Positions 31,478 to 40,573 of a DNA stretch of 64,000 nucleotides are shown here, in pieces. Each line of letters begins with the position of its first letter. Positions within the stretch are counted from its first letter, which is position 1. The stretch lies in NCBI GenBank assembly GCA_036259475.1, contig DATABS010000006.1, positions 28,033 through 92,032 on the forward strand, in the 5' to 3' direction. The notes beneath the pieces were generated by a model, which saw nothing but the letters and a program-made list of their open reading frames with translations, was not told where the DNA came from and did no database searches. This DNA is from ZC4RG17 sp036259475. GTDB lineage: Bacteria > Actinomycetota > Acidimicrobiia > Spongiisociales > ZC4RG35. The position numbers and the translations under genes are program-made.

Positions 31478-32362
31478 ATGGACGAAAGAGAATGGCTAGC
31501 GGAGAGTTTCGAGCAGCACCGGCCCCGTCTCCGGGCGGTCGCCTACCGGATGCTCGGGTCACTCACCGAGGCCGACGACGCCGTCCAGGATGCATGGCTG
31601 AGAGTGAGCCGGGCCGGAGCCGACGACATCGAGAACATGGGCGGGTGGCTGACCACCATCGTCTCGCGGGTGTGTCTCAACATGCTGCGCTCGCGGAACG
31701 TCCGGCGCGAGGAGTCGCTCGCGCTGCACCTACCGGACCCGATCATCACCCAGGACACGGAGCCCCAGCCGGAAGAGGAAGCGGTGCTGGCCGATTCGGT
31801 CGGTCTCGCTCTGCTGGTCGTGCTCGACACGCTCTCGCCGGCGGAGCGTTTGGCGTTCGTACTCCACGACATGTTCAAGCTGCCGTTCGAGGAGATCGCT
31901 CAGATGGTGGGCCGGACTCCCCAGGCGGTCAGACAACTGGCGAGCCGGGCCCGTCGACGCGTCAAGGGTGCCGACATACCGGCGTCAGAGCCAGATCGGG
32001 AGCGCCAACGACGGGCCGTTGACGCCTTCTTTCGGGCCGCCCGGGGTGGCGACCTCGAGACTCTCCTGGAGGTGCTCGATCCAGACGTTGTGCTGAGGGC
32101 CGACTATGGCGAACGGCGACCCGCCCAGCTGATCCGGGGAGCCGAGGCCGTCGCCGGCCAGGCGTTCGCGGGAGCTCTACCCACGGCTGTCTTGAGGCCG
32201 GTCCTCGTCAACGGTGCCGCTGGGGCGGTGATCACGCTCGGTGGCCGGCCGTTCGCCGTGATGGGCTTCATCGTGCGCGACGGGCGGATCGTGGAGATCG
32301 ACGCCATCGCCGACCCGGCGAGGGTCAGGCGGATCGCCGCATCGGTCCTCGGAGCCGACTAG
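31478..32362 (+). CDS. sigJ: ECF sigma factor, ECF41 (SigJ-like) with SnoaL extension
   Basis: A 294-residue extracytoplasmic sigma factor. Region 2 (FEQHRPRLRAVAYRMLGSL, DAWLRV, WLTTIVSRVCLNMLRS) covers ~10-75, region 4 (LSPAERLAFVLHDMFKLPF, then GRTPQAVRQLASRARRRV) ~115-165, and the C-terminal 110 residues form a SnoaL_2-like domain that controls activity in ECF41 sigmas in place of a separate anti-sigma. It is divergent from a reductase and both have matching promoters. No anti-sigma gene is present. The symbol follows Mycobacterium SigJ by similarity only. Confidence 0.85.
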   Translation: MDEREWLAESFEQHRPRLRAVAYRMLGSLTEADDAVQDAWLRVSRAGADDIENMGGWLTTIVSRVCLNMLRSRNVRREESLALHLPDPIITQDTEPQPEEEAVLADSVGLALLVVLDTLSPAERLAFVLHDMFKLPFEEIAQMVGRTPQAVRQLASRARRRVKGADIPASEPDRERQRRAVDAFFRAARGGDLETLLEVLDPDVVLRADYGERRPAQLIRGAEAVAGQAFAGALPTAVLRPVLVNGAAGAVITLGGRPFAVMGFIVRDGRIVEIDAIADPARVRRIAASVLGAD

Positions 32363-32556
32363 GACTCCGCCACCAAGGGCCGTGACGAAGGTTGTCCGTG
32401 CCTGTTTCGCATCTCACTCATTCACATCGCGCGAGCATGTCGATCGGCAGACTGGCCGACCGCGCCGAACCAGAGCGGGCGATAGGGTATTTGCCCGATG
32501 CCGACCGCGACACGCAGTTGTAGACAACCGGTGGAGAGTCGAAGAGGGAGACCGAG

Positions 32557-33489
32557 ATGAACAAGGCGATCGAAACACCGGGGGCGCGCACGATCGGAGC
32601 GTTTGCGCTTGCAGTCGTATTCGGGGGAGCCAACTTCGTGGGGGTCCGGTTCAGCAACGGCGAGCTCGACCCGTTCTGGGGTGCCGGCCTCCGCTTCAGT
32701 CTGGCGGCTCTGACTTTTGTCGTCATCGCCTTCGCCCTGCGCCTGCCCTGGCCGCGGGGCAAGCTCCTGGCCCTCACCGCCGCCTACGGACTACTGAGTT
32801 TCGGGCTGTTCTATGCACTGATGTACTGGGCGTTGCAGCGGGTGACGGCCGGAATGGCGACCGTGGTGATGGCCATGGTCCCGCTGGTCACGGTGCTCCT
32901 CACCTGGGGGCAACGGCTGGAGCCGCTACGCCGAAGTGCTCTGGTCGGGGCAGCGGTGGCGATGGCTGGCATCGTGTGGATGACGCTGGGAGAGGGCAGC
33001 GTGGACCTGCCTCTCACCGGTCTGCTCGCCATGCTGGCGGCCGCCGTCACGGTCGGAGAGAGCGTGATCCTGGGAAAGAAGGTATCCGCCAACCACCCCG
33101 CCATGACCAATGCGGTGGCGATGGTGGTCGGGGCTGGTTCCCTGCTGGCGCTCTCGTCGGTTGCCGGCGAGCGATGGCTGCTGCCCTCCCAACCTGAGGT
33201 GGTCTGGTCGCTCGTCTATCTGGTGACCCTGGGGTCGGTGGGACTCTTCGTGCTGATGCTGCTGGTCGTGAGACGCTGGACCGCGTCCGCCACTTCGTAT
33301 GCCTTCGTACTGTTCCCGGTGGTGACCATGCTGCTGGAGGCCTGGCTGGCGGACGAGCCGCTCACCTTGCGCGGGGTGACAGGAGCCCTGATCGTGATGG
33401 CCGGGGTCTGGTTCGGTGCGCTCGCTCCATCGGCTCGTCATTCGGCCCCGCCGCCGGCTGCCGCCCCGGCTCCGGCCGAGGTCCACTGA
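32557..33489 (+). CDS. EamA/DMT family transporter
   Basis: A 310-residue membrane protein with ten predicted helices in two EamA repeats. The first runs from AFALAVVFGGANFVGVRF, the second from VDLPLTGLLAMLAAAVTVGE. Members export amino acids, purines or drugs. AGGGAG before ATG 32557 gives the start. The 195 bases before it hold no RNA motif I recognise. It is not evidently linked to the sigma factor. Confidence 0.85.
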   Translation: MNKAIETPGARTIGAFALAVVFGGANFVGVRFSNGELDPFWGAGLRFSLAALTFVVIAFALRLPWPRGKLLALTAAYGLLSFGLFYALMYWALQRVTAGMATVVMAMVPLVTVLLTWGQRLEPLRRSALVGAAVAMAGIVWMTLGEGSVDLPLTGLLAMLAAAVTVGESVILGKKVSANHPAMTNAVAMVVGAGSLLALSSVAGERWLLPSQPEVVWSLVYLVTLGSVGLFVLMLLVVRRWTASATSYAFVLFPVVTMLLEAWLADEPLTLRGVTGALIVMAGVWFGALAPSARHSAPPPAAAPAPAEVH

Positions 33490-33503
33490 CGGACCGCACC
33501 GGC

Positions 33504-33590
33504 GGAACCCAGGGTTCGAGACGCCGCCAAGCGGTGCCCCCAGTCCACAGATCGCCCCGAGCAAGCCCGAAGGGTGGAACCCAGGGTTCC
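33504..33590. repeat. two copies of a GGAACCC(A)GGGTTC palindrome
   Basis: GGAACCCAGGGTTCGAGAC begins at 33504 and GGAACCCAGGGTTCCAGAC at 33576, 72 bases apart, in the gap between convergent genes. The second is a perfect 7-1-7 palindrome. Terminator or protein-binding function is unproven. Confidence 0.7.
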
Positions 33591-33611
33591 AGACACCGAC
33601 CACCGCCCTCG

Positions 33612-33992
33612 TCAGCCGATCGCCCGAGTGCTCCCTCGAGGAACCCGCCACGCCACGTACAGGCCGGCAATGAGCGTCGCTACCAGGAGGACGTGATAGA
33701 CGACGTCCGCAACCGTTTGCGGTCCGATACCGATCATCACCAGGTACAGGCCCACCAACGAGCCGGCCAGCCCGAACCCGAGCGCCCCGACGAGCCCCCG
33801 CCAACCCCAAGGCGCCGGAGCCCAGCTCAGCGCGAGGCCGACCAGCATGACGCTACCAATCACCGCTTCGGGCACTGCCGCTCCGTCGTGGCTGTACCCC
33901 TCCACGAAGTAGCCGAAGTGGACGAGCGAAGCCACGAGGAGCGAGGCGGCGGCGACGGCCGCCAGCAGCCGGGCGGTGGTGAGCCGGCTCAT
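33612..33992 (-). CDS. four-helix membrane protein, unknown function
   Basis: A 126-residue protein with four hydrophobic helices (LLAAVAAASLLVASLVHFGYF, VIGSVMLVGLALSW, GLVGALGFGLAGSLVGLYLVM and VVYHVLLVATLIAGLYVAW). No motif I recognise. Its ATG overlaps the stop of the SHOCT gene (ATGA), so the two are cotranscribed. The long frame extending further upstream is antisense to other genes and was not used. Confidence 0.7.
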   Translation of the reverse strand: MSRLTTARLLAAVAAASLLVASLVHFGYFVEGYSHDGAAVPEAVIGSVMLVGLALSWAPAPWGWRGLVGALGFGLAGSLVGLYLVMIGIGPQTVADVVYHVLLVATLIAGLYVAWRVPRGSTRAIG

Positions 33993-34252
33993 CGCAGCCC
34001 CTTCAGCTCGTCGAGCCGCTGGCGATACTCGTCCGTGTCGATCTCGCCCCGGGCGTAACGGGCCGCCAGGATGTCTACCGCGCTGGAGCCCCCCGCCAAC
34101 GGCACGTTTCTCCGCCGGGCGAAGGCCCACACCGCAACGCTCGCCACGACGAGCCACAGCAGCGGGATCAACAACCACCAGGGCCCACCCCAGCCACCAG
34201 CCCATCCCCCTTCGGCGCCCCAACGGGCGAGGGTTGTCGCGATTCCGAACAT
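33989..34252 (-). CDS. SHOCT domain membrane protein
   Basis: An 87-residue protein with one membrane helix (LLIPLLWLVVASVAVWAF) and a C-terminal SHOCT motif: DILAARYARGEIDTDEYRQR. SHOCT proteins are small, often oligomerising and membrane-linked. AGGAGGT sits before the ATG at 34252. It is divergent from the histidine kinase. Confidence 0.85.
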   Translation of the reverse strand: MFGIATTLARWGAEGGWAGGWGGPWWLLIPLLWLVVASVAVWAFARRRNVPLAGGSSAVDILAARYARGEIDTDEYRQRLDELKGLR

Positions 34253-34397
34253 CTCGTACCTCCTTTGTCGTCCACTGCCACCATCGTCGGAGATGGATCA
34301 TTCGATGTCGTCGCCCAGGAGGATGCTTGGGACGTACTACGGAGGAAGTAGGCACAACTGCCACCAGGGCAGGATGATTCGGCGCAGCTTCGTGGCA

Positions 34398-34403
34398 TAC
34401 AGT
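34398..34403 (+). promoter_or_regulatory. -10 box, leaderless start of histidine kinase
   Basis: TACAGT lies 6 bases before GTG 34410, which decides this start over the ATG at 34374. Confidence 0.45.
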
Positions 34404-34409
34404 TGGCAG

Positions 34410-35567
34410 GTGGAGTCTCCGTACAACCCACCCAGCCGACGCCTGATCGACGTGGCAGTGGCTGCAGCCGTCCTCGTCGCGATCATCGCCGGAACGTCGG
34501 CTATCAGCCATGAAGGACCTGGGCCCGATCCCCTCGGATGGGCCCTCCTCGGGGCGGCTGGGGGCGCCCTCCTCATGCGTCGTCGCTGGCCCGTGCCGGT
34601 GATGTGGCTCGTGATCTCGGCGGCCCTCGCCTACACACTGCTCGACAACCCGGGCGGCTTCTACACCATCCCGATGGGCGTGGCGGTGTTCACCGCGGCT
34701 GCAGATCGGCGGCGTCGGGCGGCGCTGATCGGCCTCCTCGGGGCTTTCATCCTGTTCTTGGGCACCGATCTGTTGTTCGATACGGGACATGACATCGCCG
34801 GTGCGTCGGCGCTGTGGTTCCTGGGCTGGCTGACCGTCGCCTGCCTACTCGGCGAGGTGATGCGCAGCCGCTCCGACTATGTCCGCGCTGTCGAGGAGCG
34901 GGCGGTCGAGGAGGAGCGCTCCCGCCACGAGGAGGCTCTCCGCCGTGCGGGTGAGGAACGCATGGCGATTGCCCGGGACCTGCACGATGTGCTGGCCCAT
35001 TCCATCTCCATCATCAACGTGCAAGCCGGGGCCGCCCTCCACCACCTCGACTCGGCACCGGAGGAGACCCGGGAGGCATTGGTGAAGGTACGGGACACCG
35101 GCAAGCAGGCCCTGGGTGAGCTGCGGTCGTCGATCGCCGTCCTGCGCCATCGCGATGTCGACCGGATGGCACCCACCCGCCCCGCTCCGGGACTGGAAGA
35201 CATCGCCGAACTCGCCGAACGGACCCGCCTCGCCGGACTGGAGGTCGACGTGGTCGCGGAAGGAGACGGCGAGGTTCCGGCCCCCGTCGGCGTGGCGGCG
35301 TATCGGATCGTCCAGGAGAGTCTGACCAACGTCGTCCGCCATTCCGCAGCGACCAGAGCAACCGTGACGCTCGCCAGGAGCCGACGGATGCTGGTGGTAC
35401 TGGTCGAGGACGACGGTCACGGCGCCGTACCCGGCGGCGGACACGGACACGGAATCGACGGTATGCGCGAACGCACCCGGACCCTGGGAGGAGAGCTGAC
35501 GGCGGAACCCCGGCCGGAAGGAGGGTTCCGGGTGGAAGCCCGAATCCCGCTGGAGGAGAGCAGTTGA
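34410..35567 (+). CDS. sensor histidine kinase (HisKA_3 family)
   Basis: A 385-residue NarL-type kinase. The N-terminal ~150 residues contain about five helices, then a dimerisation helix with the phosphorylated His in ERMAIARDLHDVLAHS (~190) and an HATPase with IVQESLTNVVRHS (N box), EDDGHG and GIDGMRERTRTLGG. It would autophosphorylate and pass phosphate to the response regulator that follows with a 4-base overlap. Start chosen from the leaderless box; an ATG 12 codons earlier is possible. Confidence 0.9.
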   Translation: MESPYNPPSRRLIDVAVAAAVLVAIIAGTSAISHEGPGPDPLGWALLGAAGGALLMRRRWPVPVMWLVISAALAYTLLDNPGGFYTIPMGVAVFTAAADRRRRAALIGLLGAFILFLGTDLLFDTGHDIAGASALWFLGWLTVACLLGEVMRSRSDYVRAVEERAVEEERSRHEEALRRAGEERMAIARDLHDVLAHSISIINVQAGAALHHLDSAPEETREALVKVRDTGKQALGELRSSIAVLRHRDVDRMAPTRPAPGLEDIAELAERTRLAGLEVDVVAEGDGEVPAPVGVAAYRIVQESLTNVVRHSAATRATVTLARSRRMLVVLVEDDGHGAVPGGGHGHGIDGMRERTRTLGGELTAEPRPEGGFRVEARIPLEESS

Positions 35568-36220
35568 TCGACATCCTGATCGCCGACGACCAGGCCCTCG
35601 TCCGGGCCGGATTCCGTTCGATCCTCGACTCGGACACCGAGTTGGCGGTGGTCGCCGAGGCGGCCACGGGGCGGGAGGCGGTGGAGGCGGCGAAGACGCA
35701 CCGACCCGACGTCGTTCTCATGGACATTCGCATGCCCGTTCTCGACGGCATAGAAGCCACACGCCTGATCACCTCCGAGCTGGAAGCGATCAAGGTCGTT
35801 GTGGTGACGACCTTCGATCTGGACGAATATGTGTTCCAGTCGCTCCGGGCGGGAGCGTCCGGCTTTCTGTTGAAGGACATCGACCCCGGCGACCTAATCG
35901 ACGCGGTGAAGATCGTCCACGACGGCAACGCCCTCCTCTCCCCCAGCATCACCCGCCGGCTCATCGCCGAGTTCGTGAACCGCACCCCCGAACCCCGGCC
36001 CAACGCCGAGCTCGACATACTCACCGACCGCGAGCGGGAGGTGGTCGCCCTGGTGGCGGGGGGCCTCACCAACGACGAGATCGCCGATCAGCTCTACATC
36101 TCGACGAACACCGCCAAGACCCATGTGAGTCGGGCCATGACCAAGCTCGGCGTCCACGACCGGGCCCAACTGGTCGTCCTCGCCTATCAGAGCGGCCTGG
36201 TCGCTCCCCCGGACGGGTAG
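35564..36220 (+). CDS. response regulator, NarL/LuxR family
   Basis: A 218-residue regulator: receiver domain with ILIADDQALVRAGFRSIL, phospho-Asp in VVLMDIRMPVLDG (~52), Lys in FLLKDI, then a GerE HTH (LTDREREVVALVAGGLTNDE, TNTAKTHVSRAMTKL). It starts with a TTG inside the kinase stop, after GGAGGAGAG. Acts as the partner of the kinase; targets unknown, and the neighbouring SHOCT pair is a candidate by position. Confidence 0.9.
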   Translation: MIDILIADDQALVRAGFRSILDSDTELAVVAEAATGREAVEAAKTHRPDVVLMDIRMPVLDGIEATRLITSELEAIKVVVVTTFDLDEYVFQSLRAGASGFLLKDIDPGDLIDAVKIVHDGNALLSPSITRRLIAEFVNRTPEPRPNAELDILTDREREVVALVAGGLTNDEIADQLYISTNTAKTHVSRAMTKLGVHDRAQLVVLAYQSGLVAPPDG

Positions 36221-36270
36221 GAAGCCCCGAACGGTGAGCTCCGCCGCACCCGATAAGCTCACCAACGAGA

Positions 36271-36705
36271 ATGAGAAACGAGAGACTGATCGAGCTCGAT
36301 CGACTGATCGGAGAGTGGGAACTCACGTTGTCCGGAGCGTGGTTTCTCGACAGCCTCGACACTCGACAGCTGGGCCGGGCGACGTTCGAGTGGATGGACG
36401 ATGCGTTCGTGGTGATGCGCTCGTCCATGGAAGGGGAGCCGACGTGGGATTTCGTCTTCGGCCGAAGCGACCCGCTCGACCAGACGTATGCGCTCTACCA
36501 CGACAGCCGGGGAGTGAGCCGACTGTTCACCATGACCTTCGATTCCAACCGGTGGGCCATGAGCCGTGAAGACCCCGATTTTCATCAACGGTTCCTGGCT
36601 GATGTCGAGCCCGATCGGATCCGGGGCCACTGGGACGCTTCCGACGACGGGGGACAGACCTGGCGCAAGGACTTCGATCTCTGGTTCGATCGGGTGGATA
36701 CTTGA
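36271..36705 (+). CDS. conserved hypothetical, lipocalin-like/DUF1579-type
   Basis: A 144-residue beta-rich protein: LIGEWELTLSGAWFLDSLD, ATFEWMDDAFVVMRSSM, RGVSRLFTMTFDSNRWAMSR and WDASDDGGQTWRKDFDLWF. The 'IGxW' opening and the 'SxDGGxTWxxDxxxxF' ending match proteins annotated as DUF1579 or lipocalin-like. Function unknown. TAAGCT 11 bases before ATG 36271 may be the -10. Confidence 0.65.
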   Translation: MRNERLIELDRLIGEWELTLSGAWFLDSLDTRQLGRATFEWMDDAFVVMRSSMEGEPTWDFVFGRSDPLDQTYALYHDSRGVSRLFTMTFDSNRWAMSREDPDFHQRFLADVEPDRIRGHWDASDDGGQTWRKDFDLWFDRVDT

Positions 36706-36785
36706 AAGCTGAGAGGGGACCTTCGGGGTGATTCCCGACCTCGTCGCCAGGATCGTCTGAGCAACGCGGCCAAGCAGCTATGTGT

Positions 36786-37439
36786 CTACTCCGCCGGTCC
36801 GACGGTTGCCCGGCCCGAGCGAGGAGGGACCTTCAGGCGCATCACACAGTGGTTCTTTCCCTTGGGTCGCTCATATTGAAAGCCGGTCTGTTCGAAGAGG
36901 CCCCGGGTGCCGTTGTAGAGGAACGAGGCGCTGACCTTCTTTGCCTGGATGTCGTACGGGTACGCCTCTACGACGCCTCCACCGGCCTCGGCGATCAGGT
37001 CCAGCGCACCGCGCAGAGCGACCGCTGACACACCGTCGCGCCGATAGTCGCGGTCCACGAAGAAGCAGGTGAGCCGGTAATCGGGGAGATCGATGAGCCC
37101 CGCCTCGTACTCCTTGCGGTGAGAGATATTCGGCAGTTCCTCCGGACTGCCGTACTGGCACCAACCGACGGCGCGGTCCCCGTCGAAGACCAGAGCGGCA
37201 TGTGCCTGATCCTCGCTGACCAGTCGTTGCTTGAGCGCCCGGTTGCCCTCGACACTCTGTCCCCTCTCCGGGTACCTGGGATGGTACGTAAGACACCAGC
37301 AGCCGCCCCAGACACCGTTGTGCCGCTCGACCAGACGCTCGAAGGCGTCCCACGTGTCGGAGCTGAGAGGTTCGACCCTGTACTCGGCCACATCGGCAGG
37401 GTAGAGCGGATTGGGGACGCGACTCGTCCGCAATGACAC
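36786..37439 (-). CDS. GNAT acetyltransferase with CWC motif
   Basis: A 217-residue GNAT of a small family also present at 40574. It has GGCWCLTYHPRYP near the start, ALVFDGDRAVGWCQYGSPEELP, LTCFFVDRDYRRDGVSAVAL (the CoA loop) and AYPYDIQ near the end with FEQTGF. The GTG at 37439 was chosen; no strong Shine-Dalgarno is visible. Substrate unknown. The region upstream on the same strand is a broken SnoaL gene. Confidence 0.75.
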   Translation of the reverse strand: MSLRTSRVPNPLYPADVAEYRVEPLSSDTWDAFERLVERHNGVWGGCWCLTYHPRYPERGQSVEGNRALKQRLVSEDQAHAALVFDGDRAVGWCQYGSPEELPNISHRKEYEAGLIDLPDYRLTCFFVDRDYRRDGVSAVALRGALDLIAEAGGGVVEAYPYDIQAKKVSASFLYNGTRGLFEQTGFQYERPKGKNHCVMRLKVPPRSGRATVGPAE

Positions 37440-37483
37440 CGGACCACCCGAATTGCGCCGTGAGACGTCGGCGCGTGCCGGAC

Positions 37484-37883
37484 TTACCTCTCGGTTCGGT
37501 TTACGTCGATCGGTGGTCGCTGCTTGCGATAGGAGTTCTTCGTGCGGATCATTCCATCGCGGACGGTAAGAAGTCGCAGCCGTTGACTTCAACGCGACGT
37601 CCATCCGACAGCGTGCCGGTGAACGTCCACTCCGAGACCCATGATCGGGGGCGAGGCTGTAGTGCCGCCCGTTGCCCCATTGCGCATCGGGCCTCATCTC
37701 GAAAACCTCGGCGAAGGCGCGCCGCACCTCCTGCTTGCCCTGGTATCGCCGGCCACAGGCCTCATCGCCTCCTGACGCTTCGAAGACACACTCTTCCGCG
37801 AACAGATCCATCAGGGCATCGAGGTCGTGGCGATTCCACTCGTCGTTGTAGCTGGCGAGAAGTTCCAACGGACCTAGCTCCAC
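37484..37883 (-). pseudogene. SnoaL-like gene broken by two frameshifts
   Basis: It opens as a clear SnoaL-like protein (LELLASYNDEWNRHDLDAL, DLFAEECVFEAS) and loses frame after GRHYSLAP, near a run of five C at about 37653. The next frame continues SEWTFTGTLSDGRRVEVNGCDF, then a second single-base loss near 37570 is needed to reach TVRDGMIRTKNSYRKQRPPI and the stop at 37484. Both sites look like single-base deletions; either true decay or sequencing error could explain them. Confidence 0.75.
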
Positions 37884-38016
37884 CCGTGCCGCTCCAAGTC
37901 GTCGATCGACTGCGCCTGATAGTGGCAGACCTGGAGTGCGCAAAGGATTCAGATTGCCCTCATGATCCGATCGCTCGATGTGACACGACCACACGCCGAT
38001 CACTCTGGTTGTGGAC

Positions 38017-38820
38017 TTATATGGCCACCCGGCTTCGCCAGTGGGCCCACCCCACCAAGGCCAGCGCCAGTTGGGTGATCCCGATCGACGTGCCGAGGAT
38101 CACCAGCACCACCCGGGCACGCCGTTCCAGCAGGGGAAGCTGAGCGCGTTCGACATCGACCAGCTCCCGGGTGGTTCGAGCGGCCTCGGCTTGCTCGGAG
38201 AACAGGGTGTCGGCTTCGGCGAGGTCTGCTGCGATGGCGTCCACCGTCAGAGACAGCTCGTTCAGCTGACTTGCCAGCATCGCGGTGTCGCCGTTGAGCG
38301 AGGCGAGTCGCTCTCCACTGGCACGCAGCTCGTCGGGGAGAGGTTCGAGACTGCGTTGCAGTTGTGTCAGGGTGCGGTTCAACGGCACCTCCGGGTCGTA
38401 CTCGACCCCGAGGAACGAGAGTGAACGGAGCGTCGGCTCCAGGACCGACATCGACGCGATCAACTCCGGTAGACCTTGTTCGACGCTTGAGATCGTGTCA
38501 GGAAGGCCGACTCGGAGCGCTTCGGCGGTGTCTGACAAGCCGTCTTCGATCTCGATTGCGACTTCAGCGGAATCACCCAGGAGCTCGACCGTGGTGCTGA
38601 GTCCGGCCTGCATCTGCGCCACCGTGCCTTGCACCAGGATGAGGTTGTCGGTGAACGTCACCAGGGCATCGGAGGTGGCCGCCGACAGCCGATCGATCCG
38701 CTCTATCGGCGAGCCGATCAGCCGCCAGCCGAGGATTACCGCCGCCACGGTGGCGGCGGCGCCGATCAGACCCACTATGAGAACGGCGGCGCCGAAGCGA
38801 CGGTCGCGGTTGGGGGGCAC
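38017..38820 (-). CDS. membrane protein with long periplasmic helical region
   Basis: A 267-residue protein. One helix (AAVLIVGLIGAAATVAAVIL) near the N-terminus and one (VVLVILGTSIGITQLALALV) near the C-terminus flank about 190 residues of helical, Leu/Ser/Thr-rich sequence with many heptad-like stretches (for example LEPLPDELRASGERLASL). The layout resembles membrane-anchored coiled-coil proteins, with no catalytic motif. GTG 38820 preceded by TACATT 9 bases upstream was chosen; the longer frame to 38853 is possible. Divergent from the LCP gene. Confidence 0.65.
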   Translation of the reverse strand: MPPNRDRRFGAAVLIVGLIGAAATVAAVILGWRLIGSPIERIDRLSAATSDALVTFTDNLILVQGTVAQMQAGLSTTVELLGDSAEVAIEIEDGLSDTAEALRVGLPDTISSVEQGLPELIASMSVLEPTLRSLSFLGVEYDPEVPLNRTLTQLQRSLEPLPDELRASGERLASLNGDTAMLASQLNELSLTVDAIAADLAEADTLFSEQAEAARTTRELVDVERAQLPLLERRARVVLVILGTSIGITQLALALVGWAHWRSRVAI

Positions 38821-38888
38821 TGAGAGGGCAATGTAGCTCACCGCGGCCGGCACCCGGGATGGAACTTCTCGGGTGGCGCGGTCGTGTT

Positions 38889-40409
38889 ATGGATCAGCGA
38901 ATGACACGCGAACGTCGAGGCGGCGCCCATCCCGTCATGGGGGCCGCATTGAGCATGGTTGTGCCGGGCGCCGGTCAGGCATTGAGCAGGAGGCCGTATC
39001 GTGCCGCCGCCTTCCTCGGGGGGATGGCCTTGCTGGCGCTAGCTGCCTGGTCGTGGTTGATGTGGAGCCCCGACCCGCTGGCGACGTTGCTGGAGCCAGG
39101 CGCGCTCGGCTGGGTTCTCGCCATCGATCTCGGGTTGCTGGCCTATCGGTGGTGGTCGGTGGTCGATGCCTATCGTCTCGGCAGCTCGCCCAGCCTGATA
39201 CGGAATCTCGGTCTGATCGTCATCCTGGCTATTACTGCCTTGCCTCACGTGGGCCTGGCATACGCCGACGTCTACGTCAGCCGGGTCGTCGGGCGAGTCT
39301 TCGTGACGGCGGAGGCGGGCACCCCGCCGCTTGCCGGAACCATTCCCGCGCCCGTGTCGACCACGCCGACGACGACCGCCGTTGCGGCGTCGAGTTCTGA
39401 CTCGCTTCGCCCGCCGACCACCACCCCGCTCGGCGACCCGATCACCCCCAGCACCGTTCCGGCGCCCCCTGCGGAGACGATGGACGAAGGGAAGCAGGTG
39501 GCGCCGGCTTCACAGACCTTCGAGCCCGTGTCGGTGCTGTTGCTGGGCGGGGACGCCGGTCCCGGCCGGGCCGGGCTCCGCACCGATGTCATCGACGTGG
39601 TCACCTTCATCCCGGCGACGGGGCGGGCCGCCCTGTTCGGGATCCCGAGGAACTTCGGATCGGTTCCGCTGCCCGCCACTCTGCTCGGACTCGCTGAGAG
39701 TGGGGTCTTCCCCGATCTCATCAACAATCTCCATGAGGCGGTCGGAAAGACGCCGGGAGGATATGCCGGATTCCCCGACCCCGGAGCCGAGGCGCTCGAG
39801 GACACCATCGGCCAGCTGCTCGGGATCGACATCGAACACCACGCCCTGGTCGACATGGGGGGATTCGTCGATGTGATCGACGCGCTGGGTGGAGTCACCA
39901 TCGACGTGCCCACACCGATCACAGACCGTCTCTCCCCGCCCAAAGAAGGAGAGGATTTTCGAGAGTACGCCATTCGGGCCGGTGTTCAACACCTCGATGG
40001 GCACCAAGCTCTGGCGTATGTGCGTTCTCGGACGGGCAACAGTGACTACGACCGCATGGCCCGCCAGCGGTGTGTCCTCGCCGCCCTGGCCGAACAGGTC
40101 GGAGCGCTCGATGTCATCACCGCCGTTCCCCGCCTCGCCGCGGCACTCGAGGGCCACGTCTCGACCGACGTGCCCGTCGACCTCCTTCCCGCTCTGATCA
40201 GAGTGGCGCGAAACGTCGACAGCTCGGACGTCATCACGCTCAGGTTCGTGCCCCCCGAATACACGGACGGCAGGGATAGCCGGGGCCATTCGATCCCTGA
40301 CACAGCCGGGATACGGGCCGCGGTTCAAGCCATCCTGGGCGGCCTCGCGGAAGGTGGCGCCCTCACCTCCGGCGCGACGGCCGGAACCGCCTGCGCCTGG
40401 GACGGCTAG
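38889..40409 (+). CDS. LytR-CpsA-Psr (LCP) family protein
   Basis: A 506-residue membrane-anchored LCP protein. It has two or three N-terminal helices, a Pro/Thr/Ser-rich linker (~150-215), then the LCP domain: VLLLGGDAGPGRAGLRTDVID, FGIPRNF, GVTIDVPTPI and LAYVRSRTGNSDYDRMARQ. LCP enzymes attach polymers such as arabinogalactan or teichoic acids to peptidoglycan. The IPRD motif usually found is IPRN here. Starts at 38859 and 38901 are also possible. Confidence 0.85.
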   Translation: MDQRMTRERRGGAHPVMGAALSMVVPGAGQALSRRPYRAAAFLGGMALLALAAWSWLMWSPDPLATLLEPGALGWVLAIDLGLLAYRWWSVVDAYRLGSSPSLIRNLGLIVILAITALPHVGLAYADVYVSRVVGRVFVTAEAGTPPLAGTIPAPVSTTPTTTAVAASSSDSLRPPTTTPLGDPITPSTVPAPPAETMDEGKQVAPASQTFEPVSVLLLGGDAGPGRAGLRTDVIDVVTFIPATGRAALFGIPRNFGSVPLPATLLGLAESGVFPDLINNLHEAVGKTPGGYAGFPDPGAEALEDTIGQLLGIDIEHHALVDMGGFVDVIDALGGVTIDVPTPITDRLSPPKEGEDFREYAIRAGVQHLDGHQALAYVRSRTGNSDYDRMARQRCVLAALAEQVGALDVITAVPRLAAALEGHVSTDVPVDLLPALIRVARNVDSSDVITLRFVPPEYTDGRDSRGHSIPDTAGIRAAVQAILGGLAEGGALTSGATAGTACAWDG

Positions 40410-40573
40410 CGGGGCGGGCCACTCAGCTTGGCGCGTCAGACAGAGTCGACTTCCGCATTTCCTGGCACGATCGGGCAAGCAGACGTGACGGGCCCACCGG
40501 GCACGAGAACAGCGACGGTTGTCGAGCCACCCGGGATGGTGGCGAGGAAAGCGTCATGTGGTAACCATGGCGC

